23,084 bases of DNA from Oscillospiraceae bacterium (lineage in GTDB: Bacteria; Bacillota_A; Clostridia; Oscillospirales; Oscillospiraceae), in NCBI GenBank assembly GCA_017415945.1, contig JAFQDR010000246.1, forward strand, positions 1-23,084, read 5' to 3'. Below are positions 13,142 to 20,702 of the stretch, one piece after another. Each line of letters starts with the position of its first letter. The stretch's first letter is position 1. The position numbers and the translations under genes were made by a program. The notes below the pieces were generated by a model. That model worked only from the letters and a program-made list of their open reading frames with translations, ran no database searches and was not told the DNA's origin.

Positions 13142-13226
13142 ATGATACAGAGATTCTATCATGCATTCAAACAAATAACTTGTAAGTTATTCATTTGAAT
13201 GCTAAGATGTTTATAATTCATTCAAA
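13142..13226. promoter_or_regulatory. Divergent promoters with a 38-bp inverted-repeat operator and a third half-site
   Basis: The inverted repeat 13164-13201 has outer arms CATTCAAA/TTTGAATG and inner arms AATAACTT/AAGTTATT. A third CATTCAAA is at 13219-13226. Leftward: -35 TTGAAT (13165-13170, inside the left arm), 17 bp, then TATCAT (13142-13147). Rightward: TATAAT (13212-13217) with a weak ATTCAT -35 (13189-13194); the right arm lies in the spacer, and the third half-site covers the predicted start point. The layout is what a repressor operator controlling both directions would look like. Confidence 0.65.
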
Positions 13227-13248
13227 CAAACAACAAAAGGAGTCTCCC

Positions 13249-13539
13249 ATGACCGTCATAGAGCACATTTTCGCCGAGTACGCAGATTATATCCGACATT
13301 CCGGACACAGCAAGGAAGCATACGATGCATCGCTGAAAGCATACGCCGATGGGCTTGATGTATTCATTGCCGCACTTTCATCGGAACAAAAAGCCGCTGT
13401 ACTTGCATTGGAAGCACAGCGGAATTTGATTGCAGCTATGGATGAGGAATTGATGTTTTGCGAAGGCTTTCGCATAGGCACTCAACTGATTTTGGAAATT
13501 TTTTTCAATTCCAACCCCAATTCGGAGAATTGGGGTTGA
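13249..13539 (+). CDS. Small DUF6809-like protein of unknown function
   Basis: A 96-residue, mostly helical soluble protein: an N-terminal helix (IEHIFAEYADYIRHS), a central charged helix (LSSEQKAAVLALEAQRNLI), then FCEGFRIGTQLILEIF near the C-terminus. This arrangement (xxGFRxGxxLxxEx ending) resembles small Firmicutes proteins that I know as DUF6809-like; the exact family name is tentative. AAAAGGAG 6 nt before the ATG at 13249 supports the start; the frame is open to 13195. It is transcribed divergently from two XRE regulators and shares their operator. The last codons are part of a 12-bp hairpin that probably ends transcription. Confidence 0.7.
   Translation: MTVIEHIFAEYADYIRHSGHSKEAYDASLKAYADGLDVFIAALSSEQKAAVLALEAQRNLIAAMDEELMFCEGFRIGTQLILEIFFNSNPNSENWG
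13512..13538. terminator. Hairpin between two convergent genes
   Basis: A 12-bp perfect stem, CAACCCCAATTC-GGA-GAATTGGGGTTG, overlaps the last codons of the small gene and lies about 20 bp past the stop of the convergent peptide-binding protein gene. Neither side has a clear U-run, so it may stabilise 3' ends rather than terminate. Confidence 0.5.
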
Positions 13540-13556
13540 CCGAAATTATGCATCAT

Positions 13557-15173
13557 TCAATATTCATTATTCATCTCTGCATAGCAGAAGTTATATCCGC
13601 CCGCGGCACTGTGACCCACTCCCGTGAGCCCCTCCGCCGCGGCGTAATTTTCCCCAAACCAATACAGGGGACACACCGCAAACCGCTCCTTCTCATAAAG
13701 CATTTCCTCTGCCCGCAGGAGCATGGCATCCCGTGCAGCGGAGTCGAGGCACCGAGATGCCAAGTCCAGCTGCTCATTGTACCGCACATCTCCCCAGCCC
13801 GAGTGGTTATGGGCACCACCCCGCTCCATGATCCGCAAAAAGCTCAAGGGGTCGTCGTAGTCGGGCAGCCATCTGAGATAGGCCACATCAAAGGTATTGC
13901 TTCGCAGCCGCTTGGCATAGGCATCCACCTCCATGGGCACAAGCTCCACACACAGCCCCAATACCCGCTGCCAGTCTGCTTGGCACCGCTCCGCCACGGT
14001 ACGATTCACCACAGACTCGTTGAATCGGTAATATATCCTATACTCCCTTCCTGCCCACGATTGCTCCATAAGCGCGGCAGCCAGGGCGCACCGTCCCTCG
14101 TATGCGGTCAAATCATATTGGGGGTAGGTTTGGGCAAGCCAAGTATACATGGATGCCCCGCCCTCATAGGCTGAGCCGTCCGTCATGGAGATCCCCTTGG
14201 GCACCAAGCCCTCCGCGGGCCGTGCGCCATCTCCCAGCTGCCGCGCCAGCGTGTCACGGTCAATGCTCAGCAGCATGGCTGCCCGCACCTGCCAGTCGGG
14301 AATGGCATTGGCATTGAGGTACAGATAATACGTTCCCGCCACGGGCACGGTTCCGTCCCCCGCAGCCACCCCCGCGACAAAATCACAGTCCTCCGCGGAA
14401 CCGAAGCTCCACAGGATCTCTCGGGGCCCCAAAGCCTCGTCATCGTAGTAATGGGGATTGGGCACCAGCCGCATATAGTCATCGTGCACCCACTCCCCAA
14501 TGGTATAGGCACCGCTGACCACGATATGCCCCTCGTTGGTCCAGTCGCCTCCGTAGGCCTCTATGATGTCACGGCGCAGGGGTGCCATACAGGGCATGGC
14601 GCACAGCTTCCAAAACCATGGGCAGGGCTGTTCCAGCTCTACTCGCAGCACCCGCTCCCCTTCCGCATACACCCCCAAGGCCTCCGCGGGCAGCTTTCCC
14701 GCCGCCACTTCCTCGGCATTGCGCAGTAAGCCATACAAATGTGCCCCCATGGGCTCCCCATCCCCCACAGGGGTCAGGAGTCTGCGCCAGGCGTAGACAA
14801 AATCCTCGGCGGTAACGGGCACCCCGTCGGACCATCGGGCATCACTGCGTATGGTAAAGGTAAGCACCGTCCCGTCCTCGCTGTATTCCATAGACGACCC
14901 AAGCCCCAATACAGGCACAGCGGCATTGACCGTATCCCCCACTTCCACAGGAGCATACTTCACCAAGCCCTCGAACAGATGGTTCAGCAGATCCCCCGAT
15001 TCCGAGGGACTGCGAAATCTTGGATCTATGGTGCTGCCTTCCGTCCCCACCGCCACAGTGAGTACCATAGGCGTAGGCGCGGGAGTAGGAGTGGGCACGG
15101 CATCGTCCGCAGGGTCTCCCCCACGGCAGCCGCAAAGCAGCAAACAGAGCAGGATGGGAACAAGTGCTTTCAT
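13557..15173 (-). CDS. Peptide-binding lipoprotein, OppA/SBP_bac_5 family
   Basis: A 538-residue extracellular solute-binding lipoprotein. The signal peptide ends in a lipobox LCGC with Cys16, followed by a Pro/Thr linker (TPTPAPTP, about 28-35) and the SBP_bac_5 fold: VGTEGSTIDPRFR, LLNHLFEGLVKY (about 62-73), and FTIRSDARWSDGVPVTAEDFVYAWRR split around residues 105-130. Late motifs include VAYLRWLPDYDDP and YEKERFAVCPLYWF. This is the oligopeptide class rather than nickel. It follows proC by 16 nt with AAAGG about 7 nt before the ATG, so it is the second gene of that operon. It may serve the OppBC pore at 672-2681, since no binding protein accompanies that pore in the window; this is inference. 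Confidence 0.9.
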   Translation of the reverse strand: MKALVPILLCLLLCGCRGGDPADDAVPTPTPAPTPMVLTVAVGTEGSTIDPRFRSPSESGDLLNHLFEGLVKYAPVEVGDTVNAAVPVLGLGSSMEYSEDGTVLTFTIRSDARWSDGVPVTAEDFVYAWRRLLTPVGDGEPMGAHLYGLLRNAEEVAAGKLPAEALGVYAEGERVLRVELEQPCPWFWKLCAMPCMAPLRRDIIEAYGGDWTNEGHIVVSGAYTIGEWVHDDYMRLVPNPHYYDDEALGPREILWSFGSAEDCDFVAGVAAGDGTVPVAGTYYLYLNANAIPDWQVRAAMLLSIDRDTLARQLGDGARPAEGLVPKGISMTDGSAYEGGASMYTWLAQTYPQYDLTAYEGRCALAAALMEQSWAGREYRIYYRFNESVVNRTVAERCQADWQRVLGLCVELVPMEVDAYAKRLRSNTFDVAYLRWLPDYDDPLSFLRIMERGGAHNHSGWGDVRYNEQLDLASRCLDSAARDAMLLRAEEMLYEKERFAVCPLYWFGENYAAAEGLTGVGHSAAGGYNFCYAEMNNEY

Positions 15174-15189
15174 TTACAGACCTTTCTTT

Positions 15190-15993
15190 TTAGCCTGCCC
15201 CAAGCCTCCGATCCTTTTCCACTACGGCATCCACAGCCTGCTGCACCGCAGACTCGAAGCCCAGTCGCTTCAGGGTGTGAACCCCCTCAATGGTAGTGCC
15301 CCCGGGAGAGCAGACCTGATCGGCCAGCTGTACGGGGTGCAGATCGGAATGTAGGGTCAGCTTCGCCGCGCCCAGCACCGCCTGACAGGCAAGCTCCTGT
15401 GCCATAGGCCGCGGCAGACCATGCTTGACCCCCGCAGAGGCAAGCGCATCAATGTATAAATGGATGAAGGCACCGCTTGCCCCACCCAGTGCGGAGAATG
15501 CAGGGAACAGTGCTTCGGACACCTCATACACAGTGCCAATGGTGGAGAACATTTCCTTTGCGATCTCCACGTGATGGGGCTGTGCGTAACGGCCCCCGCA
15601 AATGCCGCTGGCAGCAGACAGCACACGAGCAGCGATATTGGGCATGACACGCACCACGGCCACGTTCTCCCCGAATACCTCCTCATAGTAGGCGCAGGGC
15701 TTCCCCGCGGCGATGGTGATAACGGTCTTGCTCTTGGTGACCCAAGGCTCCGCCAAGGGGAGCACATCCTCCATCATCTGGGGCTTCACAGCCAGAACCA
15801 CCACATCCGCAGCCTGTACCAGAGCGGGGATGCTCTTCATGGGCACCAGACCTACCTCCTCCGCCAGAGCAAGAGTCTTGCCCTCGGAGCGGTTGAAGCC
15901 CAGAATACTCCCCACGGGGAATTTCCCGCTGCCCGCCATACCGCGAATGATGGCAGATGCCATATTGCCAAGTCCGATAAATCCGTATTTCAT
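15190..15993 (-). CDS. proC: Pyrroline-5-carboxylate reductase
   Basis: Catalyses the last step of proline synthesis, NAD(P)H-dependent reduction of pyrroline-5-carboxylate; cytoplasmic. The 267 residues match the family. The N-terminal Rossmann motif is GFIGLGNMA (4-12), VVLAVKPQ follows in the middle, and RVMPNIAA comes next. The C-terminal signature LADQVCSPGGTTIEGVHTL is the diagnostic P5CR pattern. GAGGTGA 6 nt before the ATG at 15993 fixes the start; the frame runs 50 codons further upstream to 16143, but the promoter at 16022-16050 lies within that extension. It leads an operon with the peptide-binding protein. Confidence 0.96.
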   Translation of the reverse strand: MKYGFIGLGNMASAIIRGMAGSGKFPVGSILGFNRSEGKTLALAEEVGLVPMKSIPALVQAADVVVLAVKPQMMEDVLPLAEPWVTKSKTVITIAAGKPCAYYEEVFGENVAVVRVMPNIAARVLSAASGICGGRYAQPHHVEIAKEMFSTIGTVYEVSEALFPAFSALGGASGAFIHLYIDALASAGVKHGLPRPMAQELACQAVLGAAKLTLHSDLHPVQLADQVCSPGGTTIEGVHTLKRLGFESAVQQAVDAVVEKDRRLGAG

Positions 15994-16021
15994 ATGCGTC
16001 ACCTCATAGAGTTTTTGTTTC

Positions 16022-16051
16022 ATTGTACCACAAACCCCAAAAGCTCCGCAA
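16022..16051 (-). promoter_or_regulatory. Extended -10 promoter of the proC operon
   Basis: On the minus strand TGGTACAAT (-10 at 16022-16027) is preceded by TTGCGG (16046-16051) at 18-bp spacing. It predicts a leader of about 22 nt. Confidence 0.6.
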
Positions 16052-16190
16052 GGAACATCTATCCCCCACTTATCGTTTGTTTGACAGCGTTTTTCGAAGA
16101 ACTTTCCCCACTTCATTCGCATTATATGGGGTATTTCCATCAAATTCGCATCACATCCCCATCATAAGCAAAAACATATGCGAATTCTGT
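16052..16190. other. Gene-free stretch upstream of proC
   Basis: No gene is supported here. It contains two related short words, ATTCGCATTATATGGGG (16107-) and ATTCGCATCACATCCCC (16144-), and runs directly into the 54-bp repeat units. Confidence 0.4.
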
Positions 16191-16298
16191 CATTTTTTCG
16201 GCTCCCACCAAATTTTTGCCGATCGTTTTGTTTGCGCCCGGTAACATTTTTTCGGCTCGCACTAAGATTTGGCTTATCGTTCCATTGAATCCCGGTAT
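16191..16298. repeat. Two tandem 54-bp repeat units
   Basis: Units 16191-16244 and 16245-16298 both begin CATTTTTTCGGCTC and share ATCGTT, nine variable bases, then CCCGGTA. The spacing is identical to that of a third copy at 6365-6419. Fifty-four bases equal 18 codons. On the minus strand the two units read TGIQWNDKPNLSASRKNV and TGRKQNDRQKFGGSRKND in the same frame, so TG...ND...SRKN is conserved. Whether this is ever translated is unknown. Confidence 0.6.
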
Positions 16299-16363
16299 CG
16301 CTTTTGCGGAAAGCATCGAACATTACGCCCCATCTTGCCACCGGCAAATTCTCCTCCCCATCC

Positions 16364-16567
16364 GTAGGGCGGCTGCTTGCTGCCGCCGCTTTCCACCGCC
16401 GCACCAACATCCCCCTCCCTCGTAGGGGCGGATATCATCCGCCCGCTGTTCCATCCAACTGCGCAGCTGCGGGCAGCTGATAGTTGCCCCTACGGGATGG
16501 TACGTTAACCGACACACCAACATCCCCCCACAAAGCAACAAACGGCGGCAGCAAGCAGCCGCCCTAC
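16364..16567. repeat. Element with 24-bp perfect terminal inverted repeats (204 bp)
   Basis: The left end 16364-16387 and right end 16544-16567 are perfect reverse complements over 24 bp, starting GTAGGGCGGCTGCTTGC. The tips resemble the GTAGGGGCGG tips of the smaller palindromic family. A second complete palindromic element lies inside (16422-16493), flanked by two copies of CACCAACATCCCCC (16402-, 16515-). No open reading frame of note is present. Confidence 0.75.
16422..16493. repeat. Palindromic MITE-like element, copy 2 (72 bp, nested)
   Basis: The ends are GTAGGGGC/GCCCCTAC, with a left hairpin GGGCGGAT-ATC-ATCCGCCC. The right flank GGATGGTACGTTAAC matches that of the copy at 12538. 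It sits within the 204-bp element. Confidence 0.7.
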
Positions 16568-16600
16568 ACCTCTCAAACCAAATGCAGTCAAATGAATTAG

Positions 16601-16622
16601 CCCCCATCACTCCTGATGGGGG
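16601..16622. repeat. CCCCCATCA/TGATGGGGG hairpin, copy 1
   Basis: A 9-bp perfect stem with the 4-nt loop CTCC. The same stem recurs at 16729-16750 with loop TGCC. An AATTCGC-CTAC-GCGAATT hairpin lies between them (about 16659-16676). Confidence 0.6.
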
Positions 16623-16703
16623 CCATCAATCGCACAATGTCTTTCCATCCACTCCCCAATTCGCCTACGCGAATTGATATTGAAAAAGACATGATGCAAA
16701 AGG

Positions 16704-16776
16704 AGCCAAAATTGATGGAATGGATTTGCCCCCATCATGCCTGATGGGGGCAAAGGATATGGAATCAATTTTGGCT
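16704..16776 (-). terminator. Nested inverted repeat at the end of the ABC exporter operon
   Basis: Outer arms AGCCAAAATTGAT (16704-16716) and ATCAATTTTGGCT (16764-16776) are perfect over 13 bp, and the latter includes the stop codon. Inside lies TTTGCCCCCATCA-TGCC-TGATGGGGGCAAA (16725-16754), a 13-bp stem. No U-run follows, so it may be a stability structure or a factor-dependent terminator. Confidence 0.5.
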
Positions 16777-18600
16777 AAATTGGCTGTTCCACAGCTGTGC
16801 ATAGAAGCCATTCTGTTCCAGCAGCTCCTCATGGGTGCCCTGCTCGGCAATATCCCCATCCCGCATGACCAGAATACGGTCGGCGTTGCGAATGGTGGAC
16901 AGGCGATGGGCAATGACAAAACAGGTACGGCCTTCCATGAGATTGTCCATGGCCTTCTGGATCAGCTGCTCCGTGCGGGTATCCACACTGGAGGTAGCCT
17001 CGTCCAGAATCAATACGGGCGCATCCGCCAGAATGGCACGGGCAATGGTCAGCAGCTGCTTCTGCCCCTGGGACACATTGGCGGCATCCTCGTTCAGCTC
17101 CATTTGATAGCCCCCGGGGAGGCTGCGGATAAACTTATGGGCATGGGCCGCCTTTGCCGCGGCAATGACCTCCTCATCGGTGGCATCGGCTCTGCCGTAG
17201 CGGATATTTTCCATGATGGTGCCCTTGAACAGCCACGTGTCCTGCAGCACCATAGCGAACTGTCTGCGGAGCTCCCCGCGGTCATAGTCACGGATGTTCA
17301 CACCGTCCAGCAGGATCTCCCCGCCCGACACATCATAGAAGCGCATGAGCAGCTTGACCATGGTGGTCTTGCCCGCGCCTGTGGGGCCTACGATGGCAAC
17401 GGTCTCGCCCTTCTTCACATCGCAGCTCCAGTTGTGGATGACCTCCACACCCTCGTCGTAGCCGAAGGACACATTGCGGAAGCACACATTCCCCTCCACA
17501 TGATCGGTGGAAGTGGAATTTTCGGGAGTGGGTTCTTCCTCCGCCTCCTCCAAAAAGGCGAACACACGCTCCGCCGCCGCAGCCATAGACTGCACCATGG
17601 AGGTCACCTGCCCCAGCTCATTGATGGGACGAGTAAAGTTGCGGACATAGTTCATAAAGGCTTGGATGTCACCGATGCGGATGACTCCGCGGATGGTCAG
17701 CACCGCACCGCTGATAACCACCGCCACATAGCCCAGATTGCCGATCAGGCCGTTGAGGGGCATCATCAAGCCGCTGAGGAACTGGCTCTTCCAGCCCGCC
17801 TCGTACAGGGCTTCATTGGTTTTGCCGAAGTCCTCCAGCACCGCTTCCTGACGGTTATAGGCCTGCACCACATTCAGACCGCCGAAGGTCTCCTCAACAG
17901 TGCCGTTGATATCCCCCAGCAGCTTCTGCTGTGCCACAAAATGGGGCTGGCTCTTTTTCATCACAAACAGCATGACCACCAAGCTGGCAGGCAGCATCAA
18001 TGCGGTGATGCCCGTCATCAAGGGGCTGATGCTCAGCATCATGGCAACGGTACCCACCAGAGAGCAAATGCTGTATACCAAGGTGTTGGTAGCGCGGTCA
18101 AGGCCGTGGCCCAGAGTATCCACGTCGTTGGTAATGCGGGAGAGCACATCCCCCACGGTGTTCTTCTCGAAATACTTCATGGGCATCCGCGCGATCTTCT
18201 CGTTGATCTCCCTGCGGAGCCGATAGGTGGTGTTCTGAACGATCTGAGTCATAGCAATGGCGGACAGGAAGCCGCACAGCTCACTGAACGCGTAAATGCC
18301 GATGACCGTCAGCAGCACGGCACCGATGGCGGCAAAGTCAATGCCCCCTGTACCCGATACCATGGCCACAACGCCCTCAAACAGGATGGTAGTGGCCTGC
18401 CCCAGGATCTTGGGGCCCTGCACATAAAATACCATGGACACCGCTGCCAGCAGACATACCAACAGCAGCAGGTATTTATACCCGCCGATATAGCGGAGGA
18501 TTTTCTTGATGGTACCCTTGAAATCCTTGGCCTTTTCAAAGGGTGCGCCGGGAGGCCCTCCGTGGGGCTTACGGCCTTGGTTCTTCCGTTCTTCAGCCAT
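16765..18600 (-). CDS. ABC exporter subunit with canonical ATPase site (heterodimeric type)
   Basis: A 611-residue half-transporter: six membrane helices (about 40-330) and a C-terminal nucleotide-binding domain. It has Walker A GPTGAGKT (405-412), signature VSQGQ (509-513, departing from LSGGQ), Walker B VLILDE with catalytic Glu534, and the switch His565 in AHRLST. It starts inside the stop of the preceding gene (TAATG), so translation is coupled. Together with that partner it has the features of heterodimeric exporters such as TM287/288 or BmrCD: this subunit gives the intact Glu and an altered signature. Substrates of such pumps range from drugs to lipids and peptides; none can be assigned. 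The N-terminal 25 residues are Gly/Pro-rich and charged. Confidence 0.93.
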   Translation of the reverse strand: MAEERKNQGRKPHGGPPGAPFEKAKDFKGTIKKILRYIGGYKYLLLLVCLLAAVSMVFYVQGPKILGQATTILFEGVVAMVSGTGGIDFAAIGAVLLTVIGIYAFSELCGFLSAIAMTQIVQNTTYRLRREINEKIARMPMKYFEKNTVGDVLSRITNDVDTLGHGLDRATNTLVYSICSLVGTVAMMLSISPLMTGITALMLPASLVVMLFVMKKSQPHFVAQQKLLGDINGTVEETFGGLNVVQAYNRQEAVLEDFGKTNEALYEAGWKSQFLSGLMMPLNGLIGNLGYVAVVISGAVLTIRGVIRIGDIQAFMNYVRNFTRPINELGQVTSMVQSMAAAAERVFAFLEEAEEEPTPENSTSTDHVEGNVCFRNVSFGYDEGVEVIHNWSCDVKKGETVAIVGPTGAGKTTMVKLLMRFYDVSGGEILLDGVNIRDYDRGELRRQFAMVLQDTWLFKGTIMENIRYGRADATDEEVIAAAKAAHAHKFIRSLPGGYQMELNEDAANVSQGQKQLLTIARAILADAPVLILDEATSSVDTRTEQLIQKAMDNLMEGRTCFVIAHRLSTIRNADRILVMRDGDIAEQGTHEELLEQNGFYAQLWNSQFSQN

Positions 18601-20402
18601 TACGCATCCACCTCCAATCCCAGTTCCGCCTCAGACAGCTGGCTCACCGCAATTTCACGGTAGGTCTCGCAGCTGCGGAGCAGCTCCTCATGGGTGCCTA
18701 TCCCGTCAATTTTGCCCTCGGACAGCACAATGATCTGTTCCGCATGCATAACCGTGGCAATGCGCTGTGCCACGACGATCACCGTGGCATCCGCCGCATG
18801 GGTCTTCAATGCGGCACGGAGGGCACCGTCGGTCTTGTAGTCCAGGGCGGAGAAGCTGTCGTCAAAGAGATACACATCGGGACCGGCGGCAATGGCACGG
18901 GCAATGGACAGTCTTTGCTTCTGTCCCCCCGATACATTGCTGCCCCCTTGGGCAATGTGGCTTTCGTAGCCCTCTGGCTTTTCCCCGATGAAGTCCGCGG
19001 CCTGCGCCACCCGGGCGGCCTTCACCATGGCTTCCCCATCCACATCTCCCGCATAGCCGATGTTGGAGGCAATGTCCCCGGAAAACAGCACAGCCTTCTG
19101 GGGCACATAGCCGATGCGCCCACGGAGTGCGGACAGGTCGCAATCCCGCAGGTCAACACCGTCCAAGGTAATGCTGCCCTCGGTCACATCGTAAAACCGC
19201 AGGATGAGATTCAGCAGGGTGGTCTTGCCGCTGCCCGTGGAGCCGATGATAGCAGTGGTCTCTCCGGGACGGGCGGAAAAGCTGATGTGCTCCAGCGCAC
19301 AGTCCTCCGCACCGGGATAGCGGAAGGACACATCGTGGAAGCACAGCTCCCCTTCACCCACAGGGCAGAGACCCATTTCGGGTGCACGGATGACGTTTTC
19401 CGTTTCCAGCACCTCATAGATACGATCAGCCGCCACAATGGCACGGGGTGCCATAATGGAGATCATGGACAGCATCATAAAGGACATGACGATCTGCATA
19501 GCGTAGTTGGTAAAGGCCATCATATCCCCGATCTCCAAGGTGCCGCCCTGAATCTCATGGGCACCGAACCAAATGATGGAAATGGAGATACCATACATAA
19601 TAAGATTCATAAAGGGCATCATGGATGCCATGGTGCGCCCCGTAAACAGCTGGGTATCCCGCAGTTCACGATTGGCACCGTCAAATCGCTGTTCCTCGTA
19701 GCGTTCACGGGCAAAGGCGCGGATGACAGGCAGCCCCGTCAAAATCTCACGGGACACCAGATTCACATTATCCACCAGTGTCTGCATCTTCTTGAACTTT
19801 GGCATAGCGATCAGCAGCAGCACCATCAGCAGCAGGAACAATCCCCATACCGCCGCCGCCACGATCCAGCCCAGCCCCGAATCCGAGGCAATGACCTTAG
19901 ACACACCGCCGATGCCCATAATGGGTGCATACAGCACCATGCGCAGCAGCATGACGCAGGTCATCTGCACCTGCATAATGTCATTGGTACAGCGGGTAAT
20001 GAGGGAGGCCGCAGACAACTGCTCCAGCTCCGTGTGGGAGAAGCTCACCACCTTGGTGAACACATCCCGCCGCAGGTCACGACCGATAGCGGAGCCAACC
20101 CGAGCGGAAATGAAGCCCAGTGCCACCGCCGCAGCGGCAGCCGCAAAGGCAACCAGTGCCATTTTGCCACCCGTAGCCCACAGATAACCCATCTGTACCT
20201 GATGGTCTCCCAAGCCCGCAGCCACCATGGCCATATAGGCGGCATCCGCGTCCTCCACGCCGCCCCGCACCAGACCGATATCCACAATATCGCTCATAAG
20301 CCCGGGCAGCTTCAGCTCACAAAGTGCCTGCACTAACAGCAGACAAATCACTGCTACGACCGCCTTCCAATGGGGCCTGAGCAGCTTAATAATTTTCAGC
20401 AT
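18600..20402 (-). CDS. ABC exporter subunit with degenerate ATPase site (heterodimeric type)
   Basis: A 600-residue half-transporter, first gene of the exporter operon. Six helices (about 13-320) precede the nucleotide-binding domain, with Walker A GSTGSGKT (387-394) and canonical signature VSGGQ (490-494). The Walker B YLFDDS carries Asp515 where a catalytic Glu is usual, and the switch histidine is replaced by Gln546 (VAQRIAT). These two losses, paired with an altered signature in the partner, are the known pattern of one inactive and one active ATP site in heterodimers. The ATG at 20402, with AAAGGGA about 8 nt upstream, is preferred over a TTG at 20423. The stop overlaps the next start by 1 nt. 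Confidence 0.93.
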   Translation of the reverse strand: MLKIIKLLRPHWKAVVAVICLLLVQALCELKLPGLMSDIVDIGLVRGGVEDADAAYMAMVAAGLGDHQVQMGYLWATGGKMALVAFAAAAAAVALGFISARVGSAIGRDLRRDVFTKVVSFSHTELEQLSAASLITRCTNDIMQVQMTCVMLLRMVLYAPIMGIGGVSKVIASDSGLGWIVAAAVWGLFLLLMVLLLIAMPKFKKMQTLVDNVNLVSREILTGLPVIRAFARERYEEQRFDGANRELRDTQLFTGRTMASMMPFMNLIMYGISISIIWFGAHEIQGGTLEIGDMMAFTNYAMQIVMSFMMLSMISIMAPRAIVAADRIYEVLETENVIRAPEMGLCPVGEGELCFHDVSFRYPGAEDCALEHISFSARPGETTAIIGSTGSGKTTLLNLILRFYDVTEGSITLDGVDLRDCDLSALRGRIGYVPQKAVLFSGDIASNIGYAGDVDGEAMVKAARVAQAADFIGEKPEGYESHIAQGGSNVSGGQKQRLSIARAIAAGPDVYLFDDSFSALDYKTDGALRAALKTHAADATVIVVAQRIATVMHAEQIIVLSEGKIDGIGTHEELLRSCETYREIAVSQLSEAELGLEVDA

Positions 20403-20434
20403 ATTGAGTTCCCTTTCATACAATTGAGTACTTC

Positions 20435-20463
20435 ATTATACCCCTCCCATATGGCAAGTGCAA
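20435..20463 (-). promoter_or_regulatory. Sigma-A promoter of the ABC exporter operon
   Basis: On the minus strand TTGCAC (20458-20463) and TATAAT (20435-20440) are 17 bp apart. The leader is about 26 nt. Confidence 0.75.
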
Positions 20464-20520
20464 TACACAGTCCATGAACGAAATGTAAAATGTAGCTCTG
20501 CATTTCCTTCCCCCTCCATC

Positions 20521-20595
20521 GTAGGGGTGGACAGCATCCGCCCGAAACCGATCCAACGCACTGTGTAAATGCAGGCGGATAATATCCGCCCCTAC
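20521..20595. repeat. Palindromic MITE-like element, copy 3 (75 bp)
   Basis: The ends are GTAGGGGTGGA and TCCGCCCCTAC, with inner hairpins GGGTGGACAGCATCCGCCC and GGCGGATAATATCCGCC. The left flank CCCCTCCATC matches CCCCTCCCTC before the copy at 16422. It lies between the serA terminator and the exporter promoter. Confidence 0.7.
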
Positions 20596-20649
20596 GGTAG
20601 GACAGCGGATTGCGGTGCGACATGGACGGAAAGACGTGGCTGCCGTTGT

Positions 20650-20681
20650 AAAAAGCCGCCTCACCTTTCGGCAAGACGGCT
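20650..20681 (-). terminator. Intrinsic terminator of the serCA operon
   Basis: On the minus strand a 12-pair stem (AGCCGTCTTGCC with GGTGAGGCGGCT, including G-U pairs) closes a GAAA tetraloop and is followed by TTTTT, 21 nt after the serA stop. Confidence 0.88.
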
Positions 20682-20702
20682 GTGTTGATTCTATGGAGTT
20701 TC

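Noticed and set aside
16162..16410. 82-codon minus-strand frame in the proC/exporter intergenic region
   Set aside because: It is composed of the 54-bp repeat units and an end of the 204-bp palindromic element, with no ribosome site. The repeat is reported instead.
16720..20336. Two very long plus-strand open frames (647 and 597 codons) opposite the ABC exporter genes
   Set aside because: They mirror the well-supported exporter genes, have His/Gln-rich low-information translations and lack ribosome sites.
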